64,000 bases of DNA from Gammaproteobacteria bacterium HGW-Gammaproteobacteria-13 (GTDB lineage Bacteria > Pseudomonadota > Gammaproteobacteria > Pseudomonadales > Pseudomonadaceae): the NCBI GenBank assembly GCA_002840155.1, contig PGZH01000004.1, forward strand, positions 124,001-188,000. Direction: 5' to 3'. The position numbers and the translations under genes were made by a program. Positions 15,777 through 24,221 of this stretch are shown here, piece after piece. Position 1 is the stretch's first letter; every line of letters starts with the position of its first letter. The notes below the pieces were generated by a model. That model was not told the DNA's origin. It was given only the letters and a program-made list of their open reading frames with translations, and made no database searches.

Positions 15777-16772
15777 TTACTTGGCGACTTTGCCGAACAG
15801 GCGCAGACGGCTGATACCACCGTCCGGGAACACGTTCACCCGTACGTGGGTGATCGGGCCCAGTGCCTTGATCTGCTCGCTGAACTCATGCTCGGCGTGC
15901 ATCGAAAGCTTCTGGCTTGGCAGCAGCTCGCGCCAGAACAGGCTCTGGGTTTCGATCTGGCTGTCGGTGCCGCCTTTGACGAAGGCCGCCTGGATCGAGC
16001 AGCTGTCCGGGTAGTTGCCTTTGAAGTGCAGGGTGTCGACGACGATGCGTTCGATCTCGCCCGGATGGCCGAGGGCGACAATCACCCAGTCGTTACCTGG
16101 GGTACGGCGACGTGCAGTTTCCCAACCATCGCCCATGTTGATGCCACGGCCTGGGTTGAGGATGTTACTCATACGGCCGAAGTGTTCGTCCGAACAAGCC
16201 AGGGCGCGACCGCCATTCAGTGCGGAAGCCAGGTCAACTTCTTCGTTGTCGCCAACGTTGCTCCAGTCGCGGAACGGCACGCCGTAGACGCGCAGACGGG
16301 CGACGCCGCCGTCTGGGTAGATGTTGAAGCGCAGGTGGGTGAAGGCCTGAGCATTGGCGATTTCATGGTAGTGGTGGCTGTTGCCTTGCAGTTCGACTGC
16401 GGCCAGCACTTCGGTCCACTCGGTTGCGTCGGTCGGGTCGCCTGCGGCGACAAAGCAGCCTTCCAGGGACGCCGACGGCGGAAAGTTACCGGTGAAGAAG
16501 CTGGTGTCGATGTCCACACCCTTGATCGAACCCGGAACGCCCAGGCGGATTACCGCGCTGTCGTAACCTTCGAAGCGCTTGCGGCGCGATTCCCAGCCAT
16601 CCATCCACTTGCCGTTGTCATCGAACACGCCCTCCTTCCATACGGCCGGGGTCGGCTGGAACAGACGGTTAACATCGGCGAACCAGTCGTCGGTGACCGA
16701 GATGGCCTTGGTGCCCAGGCGTGCGTCGGCGAGGTTGACGTATTTCTCAAAGGGTACGGCGTAAGCTTTCAT
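15777..16772 (-). CDS. alc: Allantoicase
   Basis: The 331-residue protein consists of two similar allantoicase domains. Each contains a W(E/.)RRR-type segment: [20 protein letters not shown] in the first half and [20 protein letters not shown] in the second. Each also has a [12 protein letters not shown]- or [12 protein letters not shown]-like strand. It hydrolyses allantoate to ureidoglycolate and urea. It lies 50 bp downstream of uraD and upstream of allA, so pathway order is kept within the operon. Length and motifs are complete. Confidence 0.95.
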   Translation of the reverse strand: MKAYAVPFEKYVNLADARLGTKAISVTDDWFADVNRLFQPTPAVWKEGVFDDNGKWMDGWESRRKRFEGYDSAVIRLGVPGSIKGVDIDTSFFTGNFPPSASLEGCFVAAGDPTDATEWTEVLAAVELQGNSHHYHEIANAQAFTHLRFNIYPDGGVARLRVYGVPFRDWSNVGDNEEVDLASALNGGRALACSDEHFGRMSNILNPGRGINMGDGWETARRRTPGNDWVIVALGHPGEIERIVVDTLHFKGNYPDSCSIQAAFVKGGTDSQIETQSLFWRELLPSQKLSMHAEHEFSEQIKALGPITHVRVNVFPDGGISRLRLFGKVAK

Positions 16773-16822
16773 GAAATGTCTGCCTTAGATGATGGCGTTG
16801 GGGAGGGCGGAGGGCTTGCGCC

Positions 16823-17338
16823 TTACAGCTGCTGCAAGCGGAACAGCGCGATCTTGTTGATCTCGGCCAGGGCGCAGGCGAATTCCTGCTCCGGGGAGTT
16901 ATGAATCCGCTCCTCGAAGGCCGCCAGAATCTGGTGCCGATTGCTGCCTTTCACCGCCATTATGAAGGGGAAGCCGAACTTGGCTTTGTAGGCATCGTTC
17001 AGTTCGGTAAAGCGGGCGAACTCTTCTGCGGTACAGGCGTGAATGCCCGCACCTGCCTGCTCCGACGTGGAGGAGGCGGTCAACTCACCGCGTACGGCTG
17101 CCTTGCCGGCCAGATCCGGGTGAGCATTGATCAGCGCCAGCTGCGTCGCATGGCTGGCACTGAGCAACAGGTCGGCCATGCGCTGATGCAGGCCGTTGAT
17201 TTCATTAATGCTCTCGTCCTGGCCCAGGTCGAAGGCCTTCTCGGCAACCCAGGGCGAGTGCTCGTAGATGTCGGCGAAGACTTTTACGAAGTCTTCACGG
17301 CTCAAGCGGGACGGAGTCAGGGTTTGAAAACGGCTCAT
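16823..17338 (-). CDS. uraD: OHCU decarboxylase
   Basis: The 171-residue helical protein begins MSRFQTLTPSRLSREDF. It contains NAHPDLAGKAA with the predicted catalytic histidine (H73) and TSEQAGAGIHACT, both typical of UraD. It decarboxylates 2-oxo-4-hydroxy-4-carboxy-5-ureidoimidazoline to S-allantoin, following HiuH. The ATG overlaps the puuE stop (ATGA), and GGAG stands 8 bp upstream inside puuE. In-frame codons farther upstream belong to the overlapping puuE region and are not used. Confidence 0.94.
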   Translation of the reverse strand: MSRFQTLTPSRLSREDFVKVFADIYEHSPWVAEKAFDLGQDESINEINGLHQRMADLLLSASHATQLALINAHPDLAGKAAVRGELTASSTSEQAGAGIHACTAEEFARFTELNDAYKAKFGFPFIMAVKGSNRHQILAAFEERIHNSPEQEFACALAEINKIALFRLQQL

Positions 17339-18276
17339 TTCGAGCTCTCCTTGGATGGCTCTTGCAGCGGATGGGTCGCGTGCCAGTGTTTGGCGATGTC
17401 GACGCGGCGGGCGCACCAGACTTTTTCGTGGCTTTGCACGTATTCAAGGAAGCGCGCCAGTGACGCCAGACGCGCCGGGCGGCCGAGCAGACGACAGTGC
17501 ATGCCGATCGAGAGCATCTTCGGCGCGCCGGCCATGCCTTCGGCGTAGAGCACATCGAAGGCGTCTTTCAGGTATTCGAAGAAATCGTCGCCCTTGTTGA
17601 ACCCCTGCACCTGGGTGAAGCGCATGTCGTTGGTGTCTAGCGTGTAAGGGATCACCAGGTGCGGTTTGGCCGCGGTGCTGGCCGGGTCCCAGTAGGGCAG
17701 GTCGTCGTCGTAGGTGTCGCTGTCATACAGAAAGCCACCTTCTTCACGGACCAGGCGGCGAGTGTTCGGGCCGAGGCGGCCGGTGTACCAGCCCTGCGGA
17801 CGCTGGCCGGTCAGTTCAGTAAGGATGCGGATGGCTTCGAGCATATGCTCGCGCTCTTCAGCTTCGCTCATGTTCTGGTAGTCGATCCAGCGATAGCCGT
17901 GGCTGCATATCTCATGACCTGCGTCGACCATCGCCTTGATCGCATCCGGGTGACGCTGCGCGGCCATGGCCACGGCAAAGATGGTCAGCGGGATGTTGTG
18001 TTTCTGGAACAGGTTTAGCAAACGCCAGACGCCGGCACGGCTGCCATACTCGTAGAGCGACTCCATGCACAGGTTGCGCTGGCCTTGCAGCGGCTGCGCG
18101 GAAACCATCTCGGAGAGGAACGCCTCGGACTCCTTGTCGCCGTGCAGGATGTTGCGCTCGCCGCCTTCCTCGTAATTGAGAACAAACGACAGGGCGATGC
18201 GCGCATCATTCGGCCAATGCGGGTGGGGCGGGTTGTTGGCGTAACCGATCAGGTCGCGTGGGTAGTCAGCGCTCAC
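17335..18276 (-). CDS. puuE: Allantoinase PuuE (polysaccharide-deacetylase fold)
   Basis: The 313-residue protein has the NodB-like fold of the metal-independent allantoinase PuuE. Segments include LNYEEGGERNILHGD, EICSHGYRWIDYQ and YDSDTYDDDLPYW. It hydrolyses allantoin to allantoate. The start is GTG at 18276, with AAGGA 8 bp upstream. It is the first gene of puuE-uraD-alc-allA-puuD and is divergent from hiuH. An exact TTGTATACAA site lies 75 bp upstream. Confidence 0.94.
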   Translation of the reverse strand: MSADYPRDLIGYANNPPHPHWPNDARIALSFVLNYEEGGERNILHGDKESEAFLSEMVSAQPLQGQRNLCMESLYEYGSRAGVWRLLNLFQKHNIPLTIFAVAMAAQRHPDAIKAMVDAGHEICSHGYRWIDYQNMSEAEEREHMLEAIRILTELTGQRPQGWYTGRLGPNTRRLVREEGGFLYDSDTYDDDLPYWDPASTAAKPHLVIPYTLDTNDMRFTQVQGFNKGDDFFEYLKDAFDVLYAEGMAGAPKMLSIGMHCRLLGRPARLASLARFLEYVQSHEKVWCARRVDIAKHWHATHPLQEPSKESSK

Positions 18277-18350
18277 TGCAGTCTTCCTTCTTGCTGTTTG
18301 TGGCGGTCATTGGGCAGGCATGAATGCGTTGCACGACCGTGATGGGCTAA

Positions 18351-18360
18351 TTGTATACAA
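18351..18360. promoter_or_regulatory. TTGTATACAA site upstream of puuE
   Basis: An exact copy of the proposed GntR operator lies in the 413-bp gap between divergent puuE and hiuH. The gap 18277-18689 holds this site, a second weaker one at 18531 and AT-rich promoter-like DNA, but no gene. Confidence 0.65.
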
Positions 18361-18530
18361 AGTGCTTTGCATCTTGTAAATCTAAAATTCACTTATTTTG
18401 TGAAATTTTGCCTTAATGCTGAATCTGTCCAGTGCGTCAGCTGTTGCTGTGCAAAAGCAGTGCTCGCAAGCACTTATGGCTGATTTGCTGCCCGTTTACG
18501 GTGCGCTGAGCAGGCGTAATGATCGATTTA

Positions 18531-18540
18531 TTGTGTACAG
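18531..18540. promoter_or_regulatory. TTGTGTACAG site upstream of hiuH
   Basis: This eight-of-ten match keeps the TGTRYACA core. It lies 150 bp before hiuH and could give rightward control. Confidence 0.45.
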
Positions 18541-18689
18541 TTTTTTATAAAAGTGTCTTATTTTTGAATTTCAGCATGCTATGCTTCAGCTCAGTCGAGG
18601 CTGCTTAGCCTGATAAATCTGCCGAATTCAATAAAAGTAGAGGAGGTGCGGCGTCTACGTAGGCTTATCTGCGCAGGTGCCCATAAGCG

Positions 18690-19043
18690 ATGGGACGATT
18701 GACCACACACGTACTGGATGCCGCCCATGGTTGCCCAGGCAGCGAATTGAAGATTGAGTTGTATCGCGTTGAAGGGGCTCAGATGGAGCTGCTCAATAGC
18801 GTTGTCACCAACCACGACGGCCGTTGTGATGCGCCGGTGCTGCAGGGTGACGATTACCGTAGCGGCGTTTACCAGCTGCATTTCCATGCTGGCGATTACT
18901 ACCGCGCTCGCGGCGTTAAATTGCCTGAGCAGGCCTTTCTCGATGTTGTGGTGCTGCGCTTCGGCATCGATGCCGGGCAGGAGCATTACCACGTGCCGCT
19001 GCTGATTTCCCCTTACAGCTACTCCACCTACCGCGGTAGCTGA
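18690..19043 (+). CDS. hiuH: 5-hydroxyisourate hydrolase (transthyretin-like)
   Basis: The 117-residue protein has the HiuH hallmarks: THVLDAAHG near the N-terminus (H7 predicted catalytic), a central HFHAGDYY segment and the C-terminal tetrapeptide YRGS. It hydrolyses 5-hydroxyisourate, made by PuuD, to OHCU for UraD. It is transcribed divergently from puuE and ends in a strong terminator. The cytoplasmic form is expected because no signal peptide is present. The ribosome-binding site is weak. Confidence 0.95.
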   Translation: MGRLTTHVLDAAHGCPGSELKIELYRVEGAQMELLNSVVTNHDGRCDAPVLQGDDYRSGVYQLHFHAGDYYRARGVKLPEQAFLDVVVLRFGIDAGQEHYHVPLLISPYSYSTYRGS

Positions 19044-19084
19044 ACCGAATGCTTGTCACCCTCTGACTCAATTTAAGAGTCCCT

Positions 19085-19112
19085 AGCCCGTACACACTGC
19101 GGGCTTTTTTTT
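19085..19112 (+). terminator. Intrinsic terminator after hiuH
   Basis: AGCCCG (19085-19090) pairs with CGGGCT (19100-19105), leading into a run of eight T residues. Confidence 0.88.
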
Positions 19113-19136
19113 GCCTGCGATTTGGCCGAGAGCTGG

Positions 19137-19189
19137 GTAGGAGCGGGCCGTGCCCGCGATATCGGTTCGCGGGCATGGCCCGCTCCTAC
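19137..19189. repeat. REP-like palindrome (GTAGGAGCGGGCC type)
   Basis: GTAGGAGCGGGCCGTGCCCG at the left is the near-perfect inverse of CGGGCATGGCCCGCTCCTAC at the right. It lies between hiuH and the convergent LysE-type gene. Confidence 0.85.
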
Positions 19190-19227
19190 AGGTCGTGACG
19201 TGGATAAGCCTTGGCAGGTTGTCGTTG

Positions 19228-19854
19228 TCAGCGGCTAAGCAGCGAGGCCGCGCCAGCACCGCCAAACAAGGCCGCACTGATGCGGTTGAACCACACCTGG
19301 CCCTTGCCCGAACGCAGGTAGCGCGCGGCGCCCTGGGCGCTGAGGCCGTAGAACAGTTTGCAGGCCAGGTCCAGCACCGCCCAGGTGGCGATCATCACCA
19401 GCAGCTGGCCAAGCATGGGCCGCTCGGCGCTGATGAACTGCGGCAGAAAGGCGGCAAAGAACAGGATGTCCTTAGGATTACTGGCGCCCAGGCCGAAGGC
19501 CTTCCAGAACATGGCGCGAAAGCTCGGATTGACCGGCTGCTCTTCGGCCGTCACCGGCTTGGCGGCTTTACGCGATTCTTGCCAGCTTTGCCAGGCGAGG
19601 TAGAACAGGTACAGCGCGCCGACAATCTTCAGCAGGCTGAACAGCTGCTCCGAGGCCAGCAGCAGCGCGCCAAGGCCGAGGGCCGAAGCGCTCAACAGGC
19701 AAATCGAGGCTGACACCCCACCAATAAAGGCCGGGGCCGAGCGGCGCAGGCCATAGTTCAGGCTGTTGCTGACCATCAACAGTGACAGCGGCCCGGGGAT
19801 CAGAATCACCACCAGTGCAGCACTTGCGAATAACAGCCAGGTTTCCAGGCTCAT
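19228..19854 (-). CDS. LysE/RhtB family amino-acid exporter
   Basis: The 208-residue inner membrane protein has about six hydrophobic segments and the LysE/RhtB signature near the start (LIPGPLSLLMVSNSLNYGLRR). The motif LGASNPKDILFFAAFLPQF lies in the middle. Members export amino acids or related metabolites; the substrate is not readable. It interrupts the purine cluster between hiuH and the AzgA permease, and no proposed purine operator precedes it, so it is probably an unrelated passenger gene. Confidence 0.82.
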   Translation of the reverse strand: MSLETWLLFASAALVVILIPGPLSLLMVSNSLNYGLRRSAPAFIGGVSASICLLSASALGLGALLLASEQLFSLLKIVGALYLFYLAWQSWQESRKAAKPVTAEEQPVNPSFRAMFWKAFGLGASNPKDILFFAAFLPQFISAERPMLGQLLVMIATWAVLDLACKLFYGLSAQGAARYLRSGKGQVWFNRISAALFGGAGAASLLSR

Positions 19855-19930
19855 TAGCGATTCTCCAGATGCGCAAAAGCCCCGACGCCATGTCAGGGCT
19901 TAGGTTTTGCTTGGTTCATGTTCCTTTGTT

Positions 19931-20053
19931 TTGAAAACGTAGCGAGCGATGACTAGGCAAGGCGAAGTCAGGCGAAAAAGCGGAGTGTACGACTGTACAT
20001 GAGCATTTTGAGCCTGACTTCAACGCTGCATAGTCGAGCGCAGTAGTTTTCAA
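19931..20053. repeat. 123-bp inverted-repeat element (TTGAAAAC ends)
   Basis: The element begins TTGAAAACGTAGCGAGCGAT and ends with GTAGTTTTCAA, so its ends are inverted copies. An internal dyad GAAGTCAGGC / GCCTGACTTC (19963-19972 and 20011-20020) supports a long cruciform. It abuts the stop codon of the AzgA-type gene and probably forms the end of that transcript. I recognise similar elements from other Pseudomonas intergenic regions. Confidence 0.7.
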
Positions 20054-21418
20054 TTACAGGAAGGCGAACTTGGCGATAAAAATGATGCACAGAACGTACA
20101 AGCTCAGCGATACCTTGTCGCGCTGACCGGTCAGCAGTTTCAGCGTCGCGTAGGTCAGGAAGCCCAGGGCAATACCGTTGGCGATGGAGAAGGTCAGCGG
20201 CATCATGACCACGGTGACGATCGCCGGGATGGTGTCGGTGTGATCTTTCCAGTCGATATGCGCCATGCCGCTCATCATTAGCATCGCGACATAAATCAGC
20301 GCGCCAGCGGTGGCGTATGCGGGGATCATCCCAGCTAGCGGGGCAAAGAACATCGCGCAGAGAAACAGCACGCCCACAGCAACAGCCGTCAGACCAGTAC
20401 GGCCACCGGCAGCAACGCCTGCAGCACTTTCCACATAGCTGGTTACCGGCGGGCAACCGACAAAGGCACCGACCACGCTGGAGGTACTGTCGGCCTTGAG
20501 AGCTTTGGACAGGTTCTGGATCTTGCCGTCTTCGTCCACCAGGTTGGCGCGATGGGCAACGCCCATCAGGGTGCCAGCGGTGTCGAACATGTTGACGAAG
20601 AGGAAGGCCAGAATCACGCTGATCATGGCAATGTTTAAGGCCCCGGCGATGTCCAGTGCCATCAAGGTCGGTGCCAGGCTTGGCGGCATGGAAACCAGAC
20701 CGTTGTATTCCACGATGCCCATGGCCCAGCCGATGGCGGTGACGCCGAGCATGCTGAACAGGATGGCGCCGAACACATTGCGGTGGCTAAGCACGGCAAT
20801 CAGCAGGAAGCACACAGCGGCGAGGATTGCATTCGGTTCACCGAAAGAACCCATGGTCAGCAGAGTTGCTGGGCTGTCGACGACGATGCCTGCGGTTTTC
20901 AAACCGATCAGCCCGAGGAACAGACCCACCCCCGCACCCATGGCAAAGCGCAGGCTCATGGGGATGCTGTTAAGCAGCCACTCGCGGATGCGTGACAGGC
21001 TCATGATCATAAACAGCACGCCGGAGATAAACACCGCGCCGAGGGCGATCTGCCAGCTGTAGCCCATTTCACCGACAACGGTGTAGGTGAAGAAGGCATT
21101 CAGACCCATGCCTGGTGCCAGGCCGACTGGCCAGTTGGCGTACAGGCCCATCAGGAAACAGCCGATGGCCGCGCCGATGCAGGTGGCGACAAACGCCGCG
21201 CCATGATCGACACCAGCCGTGGCCATGATGTTGGGGTTAACGAAGATGATGTAAGCCATGGTGACGAAAGTCGTCAGGCCCGCCAGCAGCTCGGTTTTGA
21301 TTGTGGTGCGGTGTTCGGTCAGCTTGAAGAAGCGGTCAAGCAGACCGGGTTTGATCAGGTCTTGCATCTGCGTCGCCTGTTGTTCTTGTTTAGCGCTTTC
21401 CACAGGGGTACTCCTCAT
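20054..21418 (-). CDS. AzgA-type adenine/guanine/hypoxanthine permease
   Basis: The 454-residue inner membrane protein belongs to the NCS2 AzgA/PbuG branch. Landmarks are TELLAGLTTFVTMAYIIFVNP, GLAPGMGLNAFFTYTV, FVNMFDTAGTL and STSSVVGAFVGCPPVTSYVESAAGVAAGGRTGL split across loops. Members import adenine, guanine or hypoxanthine with protons. The upstream region has a TGAC-N6-GTCA site and an exact TTGTATACAA site. Together with the two other permeases it covers most purine bases. The start at 21418 has a weak AAGAG; an internal ATG at residue 18 has no better site. Confidence 0.9.
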   Translation of the reverse strand: MRSTPVESAKQEQQATQMQDLIKPGLLDRFFKLTEHRTTIKTELLAGLTTFVTMAYIIFVNPNIMATAGVDHGAAFVATCIGAAIGCFLMGLYANWPVGLAPGMGLNAFFTYTVVGEMGYSWQIALGAVFISGVLFMIMSLSRIREWLLNSIPMSLRFAMGAGVGLFLGLIGLKTAGIVVDSPATLLTMGSFGEPNAILAAVCFLLIAVLSHRNVFGAILFSMLGVTAIGWAMGIVEYNGLVSMPPSLAPTLMALDIAGALNIAMISVILAFLFVNMFDTAGTLMGVAHRANLVDEDGKIQNLSKALKADSTSSVVGAFVGCPPVTSYVESAAGVAAGGRTGLTAVAVGVLFLCAMFFAPLAGMIPAYATAGALIYVAMLMMSGMAHIDWKDHTDTIPAIVTVVMMPLTFSIANGIALGFLTYATLKLLTGQRDKVSLSLYVLCIIFIAKFAFL

Positions 21419-21507
21419 CTCTTGTTGTGTGCCACCCAGAGCCTGTGCTGCGCACTGCTCGACTCTTGAGGTAGGTGGTGTTTTTTTGCCTTGCTGGCGT
21501 GCTTAGC

Positions 21508-21521
21508 TGACCTAACGGTCA
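21508..21521. promoter_or_regulatory. TGAC-N6-GTCA site upstream of the AzgA permease
   Basis: TGACCTAACGGTCA is the closest copy here to the E. coli RutR layout (TGACC-N4-GGTCA). It lies 90 bp before the permease start. Confidence 0.6.
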
Positions 21522-21549
21522 AGAAATAACACTGAGGCCGATTATGATG

Positions 21550-21559
21550 TTGTATACAA
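21550..21559. promoter_or_regulatory. TTGTATACAA site upstream of the AzgA permease
   Basis: An exact copy lies 28 bp from the neighbouring TGAC-N6-GTCA site. The 602-bp gap 21419-22020 contains these two sites, a GntR-type site at 21901 and a hairpin at 21841-21862 without a T-run. I looked for a purine riboswitch and saw none. Confidence 0.65.
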
Positions 21560-21900
21560 AAAAAGCAAATAATGTTTCTGGTTAAAATCCCGTATGTACT
21601 CGGTTTTTTCACCTATGGATTACCCGTGACTTTTACGCTGTGTACCGCAGCGTTCGTCAATACAGCCTGGTAAGGCGCTGACAGCGCCGTGGTTCACAGG
21701 GTTTCGCTAATATTTGACGGAGAAGCGGCGCCCATTGTTTAAGCGCTGCTAAGCAGATTCTCGAACAAGAAAAGCACTGCATATAAGAAATGAATCTGCC
21801 GGCTGCGCCTTATGCGGCTGAAAAGTGCAGCTGGAAAGCGCGCGCAAATGCCCGTTTGCGCGGCCGTTATGTGCTGCTAACGGTGTACGCATTGGTCACA

Positions 21901-21910
21901 TTGTGTACAA
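21901..21910. promoter_or_regulatory. TTGTGTACAA site upstream of the GntR gene (autoregulation)
   Basis: This nine-of-ten match lies 111 bp before the GntR regulator start and suggests autoregulation. Confidence 0.58.
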
Positions 21911-22020
21911 TGCAGGGGCTTTTTATTTGTGACTTTTGCTGATGTGCTGCTTGCCAGAGGGTGGGTAATACACAGTAGAGTTGCATCAGCAACCGCCGAA
22001 CCTTGATCACGCGAGCCCCA

Positions 22021-22779
22021 ATGAACGAACAATTGCAGCCCCTTAAGAAGCAGACGCGCGAAGGCAAGAGCACTCGCAGCGGGACTCAGGACGATGTCGT
22101 TTACGCCCATATCTTTGATGCCATTCTCGAGCAGCGTCTGGCTCCGGGCACCAAGCTCAGTGAAGAGGCGCTCGGTGAAATCTTCGGCGTCAGCCGCACC
22201 ATTATTCGTCGTGCCTTGTCGCGCCTGGCCCACGAAGGCGTGGTGCTGCTGCGGCCTAACCGTGGCGCGGTAGTGGCCAGCCCAGGTGCGGAAGAAGCGC
22301 GGCAGATCTTCTATGTGCGCCGCATGATCGAACGGGCGATTACCGAACTGGCCTGCAAGAACGCCAAGCCGGAACAGATTGCCGCGCTGCGCCAGATGGT
22401 GATCGATGAGCGCGACTGTTTCGCCCGTGGTGACCGCGGCATGGGCATTCGCCTGTCGGGTGAGTTCCACCTGAAACTCGCCGAAGCCGCCGGCAACCTG
22501 ACCTTGCTGGGCTTTCTGCGCAGCCTGATTTCGCAGACCTCGCTGATCATCGCCCTGTACGAAAGCAACAGCCGTACGCATTGCTCAGATGCCGAACACG
22601 ACCAGGTGATCGATGCCATCGAGGCCGGCAACGTGGAAGTGGCCGTGGACCTGATGATGCGCCACATGGACAGCGTCGACGCCAAGCTCAATCTGGATGG
22701 AGAAACCGCCTCCGATGACCTGCACGCGGTGTTCTCACACCTGCTGCCAGGCAGTAAGAAGAAGGCCGCAAGCCGCTGA
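22021..22779 (+). CDS. GntR family regulator with FCD domain, proposed purine-catabolism regulator
   Basis: The 252-residue regulator has an N-terminal winged HTH (KLSEEALGEIFGVSRTIIRRALSRLAHEGVV) and a C-terminal FCD ligand-binding domain starting near RRMIERAITELA. I used ATG 22021 rather than the in-frame TTG at 22003. FCD-type GntR proteins bind TNGT-N3-ACNA palindromes. TTGTATACAA or close variants precede this gene and gcl, moaA, puuE, hiuH and two permeases, so it is the best candidate regulator. It holds the position of PA1520 in P. aeruginosa as I recall. The effector is unknown; a purine or ureide intermediate is likely. Confidence 0.85.
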   Translation: MNEQLQPLKKQTREGKSTRSGTQDDVVYAHIFDAILEQRLAPGTKLSEEALGEIFGVSRTIIRRALSRLAHEGVVLLRPNRGAVVASPGAEEARQIFYVRRMIERAITELACKNAKPEQIAALRQMVIDERDCFARGDRGMGIRLSGEFHLKLAEAAGNLTLLGFLRSLISQTSLIIALYESNSRTHCSDAEHDQVIDAIEAGNVEVAVDLMMRHMDSVDAKLNLDGETASDDLHAVFSHLLPGSKKKAASR

Positions 22780-22799
22780 TTGGTGTCATCGGTATAAAC

Positions 22800-22829
22800 A
22801 AAAAGCCCGCTCAACTGAGCGGGCTTTTT
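22800..22829. terminator. Bidirectional intrinsic terminator
   Basis: AAAAAGCCCGCTC (22800-22812) pairs with GAGCGGGCTTTTT (22817-22829). It lies between the convergent GntR gene and guaD. Confidence 0.9.
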
Positions 22830-22855
22830 CTTGGCCGGGATTTAACCTGTCTGGT

Positions 22856-24160
22856 TTAGTCGCGGCGGTGCACCGACTGGCCGGCGGCGAAGGTTTCCTT
22901 GATCGCGCGGTCGTCGCCGAGCATGGTCAGGGCGAAGAGTCTTTCGTCCAGGGTCTTGGCCTGTTGCATGCGGTAGCTGATCAGCGGCGTGGCGTTGTAG
23001 TCGAGCACCACGAAGTCGGCGTCTTTGCCGCTCTCGAAGTTGCCGATCTTGTCGTCCAGGTACAGCGCGTTGGCACCGCCGAGGGTGGCCAGGTACAGCG
23101 ACTTGAACGGGTCGAGTTTCTTGCCCTGCAGCTGCATGACCTTGTACGCCTCATTCAGCGACTGCAGCTGGCTGAAGCTGGTGCCAGCCCCCACGTCGGT
23201 GCCCAGGCCGACGCGTACGCCATGGTCTTCAAGCTTGTTCAGGTCGAACAGGCCGCTGCCAAGGAACAGGTTCGAGGTCGGGCAGAAGGCCACGGCCGAG
23301 CCGGTTTCGGCCAGGCGTTTGCACTCGTCGTCACATAGGTGCACGCCGTGGGCGAATACCGAGCGGGCGCCGATCAGCTTGTAGTGGTCGTACACATCCA
23401 GATAGCCCTTGCGCTCGGGGAACAGCGCCTTGACCCATTCGATTTCCTTGCGGTTCTCGGACAAGTGGGTGTGCATATACAGGTCCGGGTACTCGCCCAG
23501 CAGCTTGCCCGCCAGGGTCAGTTGCTCCGGGGTGCTGGTCGGGGCGAAGCGCGGGGTCACCGCGTAATGCAGGCGGCCTTTGCCGTGCCAGCGTTCGATC
23601 AACTCTTTGCTGTCGGCGTAGCCGGATTCCGGAGTGTCGGTCAGGTAGTCAGGAGCGTTGCGGTCCATCAGCACCTTGCCGGCGATCATGCGCAGGTTCA
23701 GCGCTTCGGCGGCTTCGAAGAAGGCGTCCACAGATTGCTTGTGCACAGTGCCGAACACCAGCGCAGTGGTGGTGCCGTTGCGCAGCAACTCTTTCAGGAA
23801 GATACCGGCCACGTCTGCGGCGTGGGCCTTGTCGGTAAACTGCTGCTCGGTGGGGAAGGTGTAGGTGTTCAGCCAATCCAGCAACTGCTCTCCATAGGAG
23901 GCGATCATCCCGGTTTGCGGGTAGTGGATATGGGTGTCGATAAAACCGGGGGTGATCAGCGCGTCGCGGTATTCGGTGATTTCCACGCCCTTGAGGCTGG
24001 GCAGCAGGTCGGCGGCATGGCCGACTCGGGCAACCTGGCCATTGTCGATGACCAGCAGGCCGTCTTCGAAATACTCATAGGATTGCTCAACGCCCACCAC
24101 GGCAGGGTCGGCAATGCTGTGCAGGATGGCGGCGCGGTAGGCTTTCACTGGGCTAGTCAT
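22856..24160 (-). CDS. guaD: Guanine deaminase
   Basis: The 434-residue amidohydrolase has the metal-binding series PGFIDTHIHYPQTG, HTHLSEN, GVHLCDDE and LGTDVGAG. It deaminates guanine to xanthine, the substrate of the neighbouring dehydrogenase. It is the last gene of xdhA-xdhB-xdhC-guaD, 61 bp after xdhC. Length and motifs match bacterial guanine deaminases. Confidence 0.94.
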   Translation of the reverse strand: MTSPVKAYRAAILHSIADPAVVGVEQSYEYFEDGLLVIDNGQVARVGHAADLLPSLKGVEITEYRDALITPGFIDTHIHYPQTGMIASYGEQLLDWLNTYTFPTEQQFTDKAHAADVAGIFLKELLRNGTTTALVFGTVHKQSVDAFFEAAEALNLRMIAGKVLMDRNAPDYLTDTPESGYADSKELIERWHGKGRLHYAVTPRFAPTSTPEQLTLAGKLLGEYPDLYMHTHLSENRKEIEWVKALFPERKGYLDVYDHYKLIGARSVFAHGVHLCDDECKRLAETGSAVAFCPTSNLFLGSGLFDLNKLEDHGVRVGLGTDVGAGTSFSQLQSLNEAYKVMQLQGKKLDPFKSLYLATLGGANALYLDDKIGNFESGKDADFVVLDYNATPLISYRMQQAKTLDERLFALTMLGDDRAIKETFAAGQSVHRRD

Positions 24161-24221
24161 GTAACGCTTATCTCAATCTATGGAGTTGGTCGCCCAGGCG
24201 CGCGTGCGCCTGAGCAGATAG

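Noticed and set aside
21419-22020. A purine riboswitch upstream of the AzgA permease
   Set aside because: I looked for the three-way-junction core sequences and did not see them; two protein operator palindromes better explain the region.
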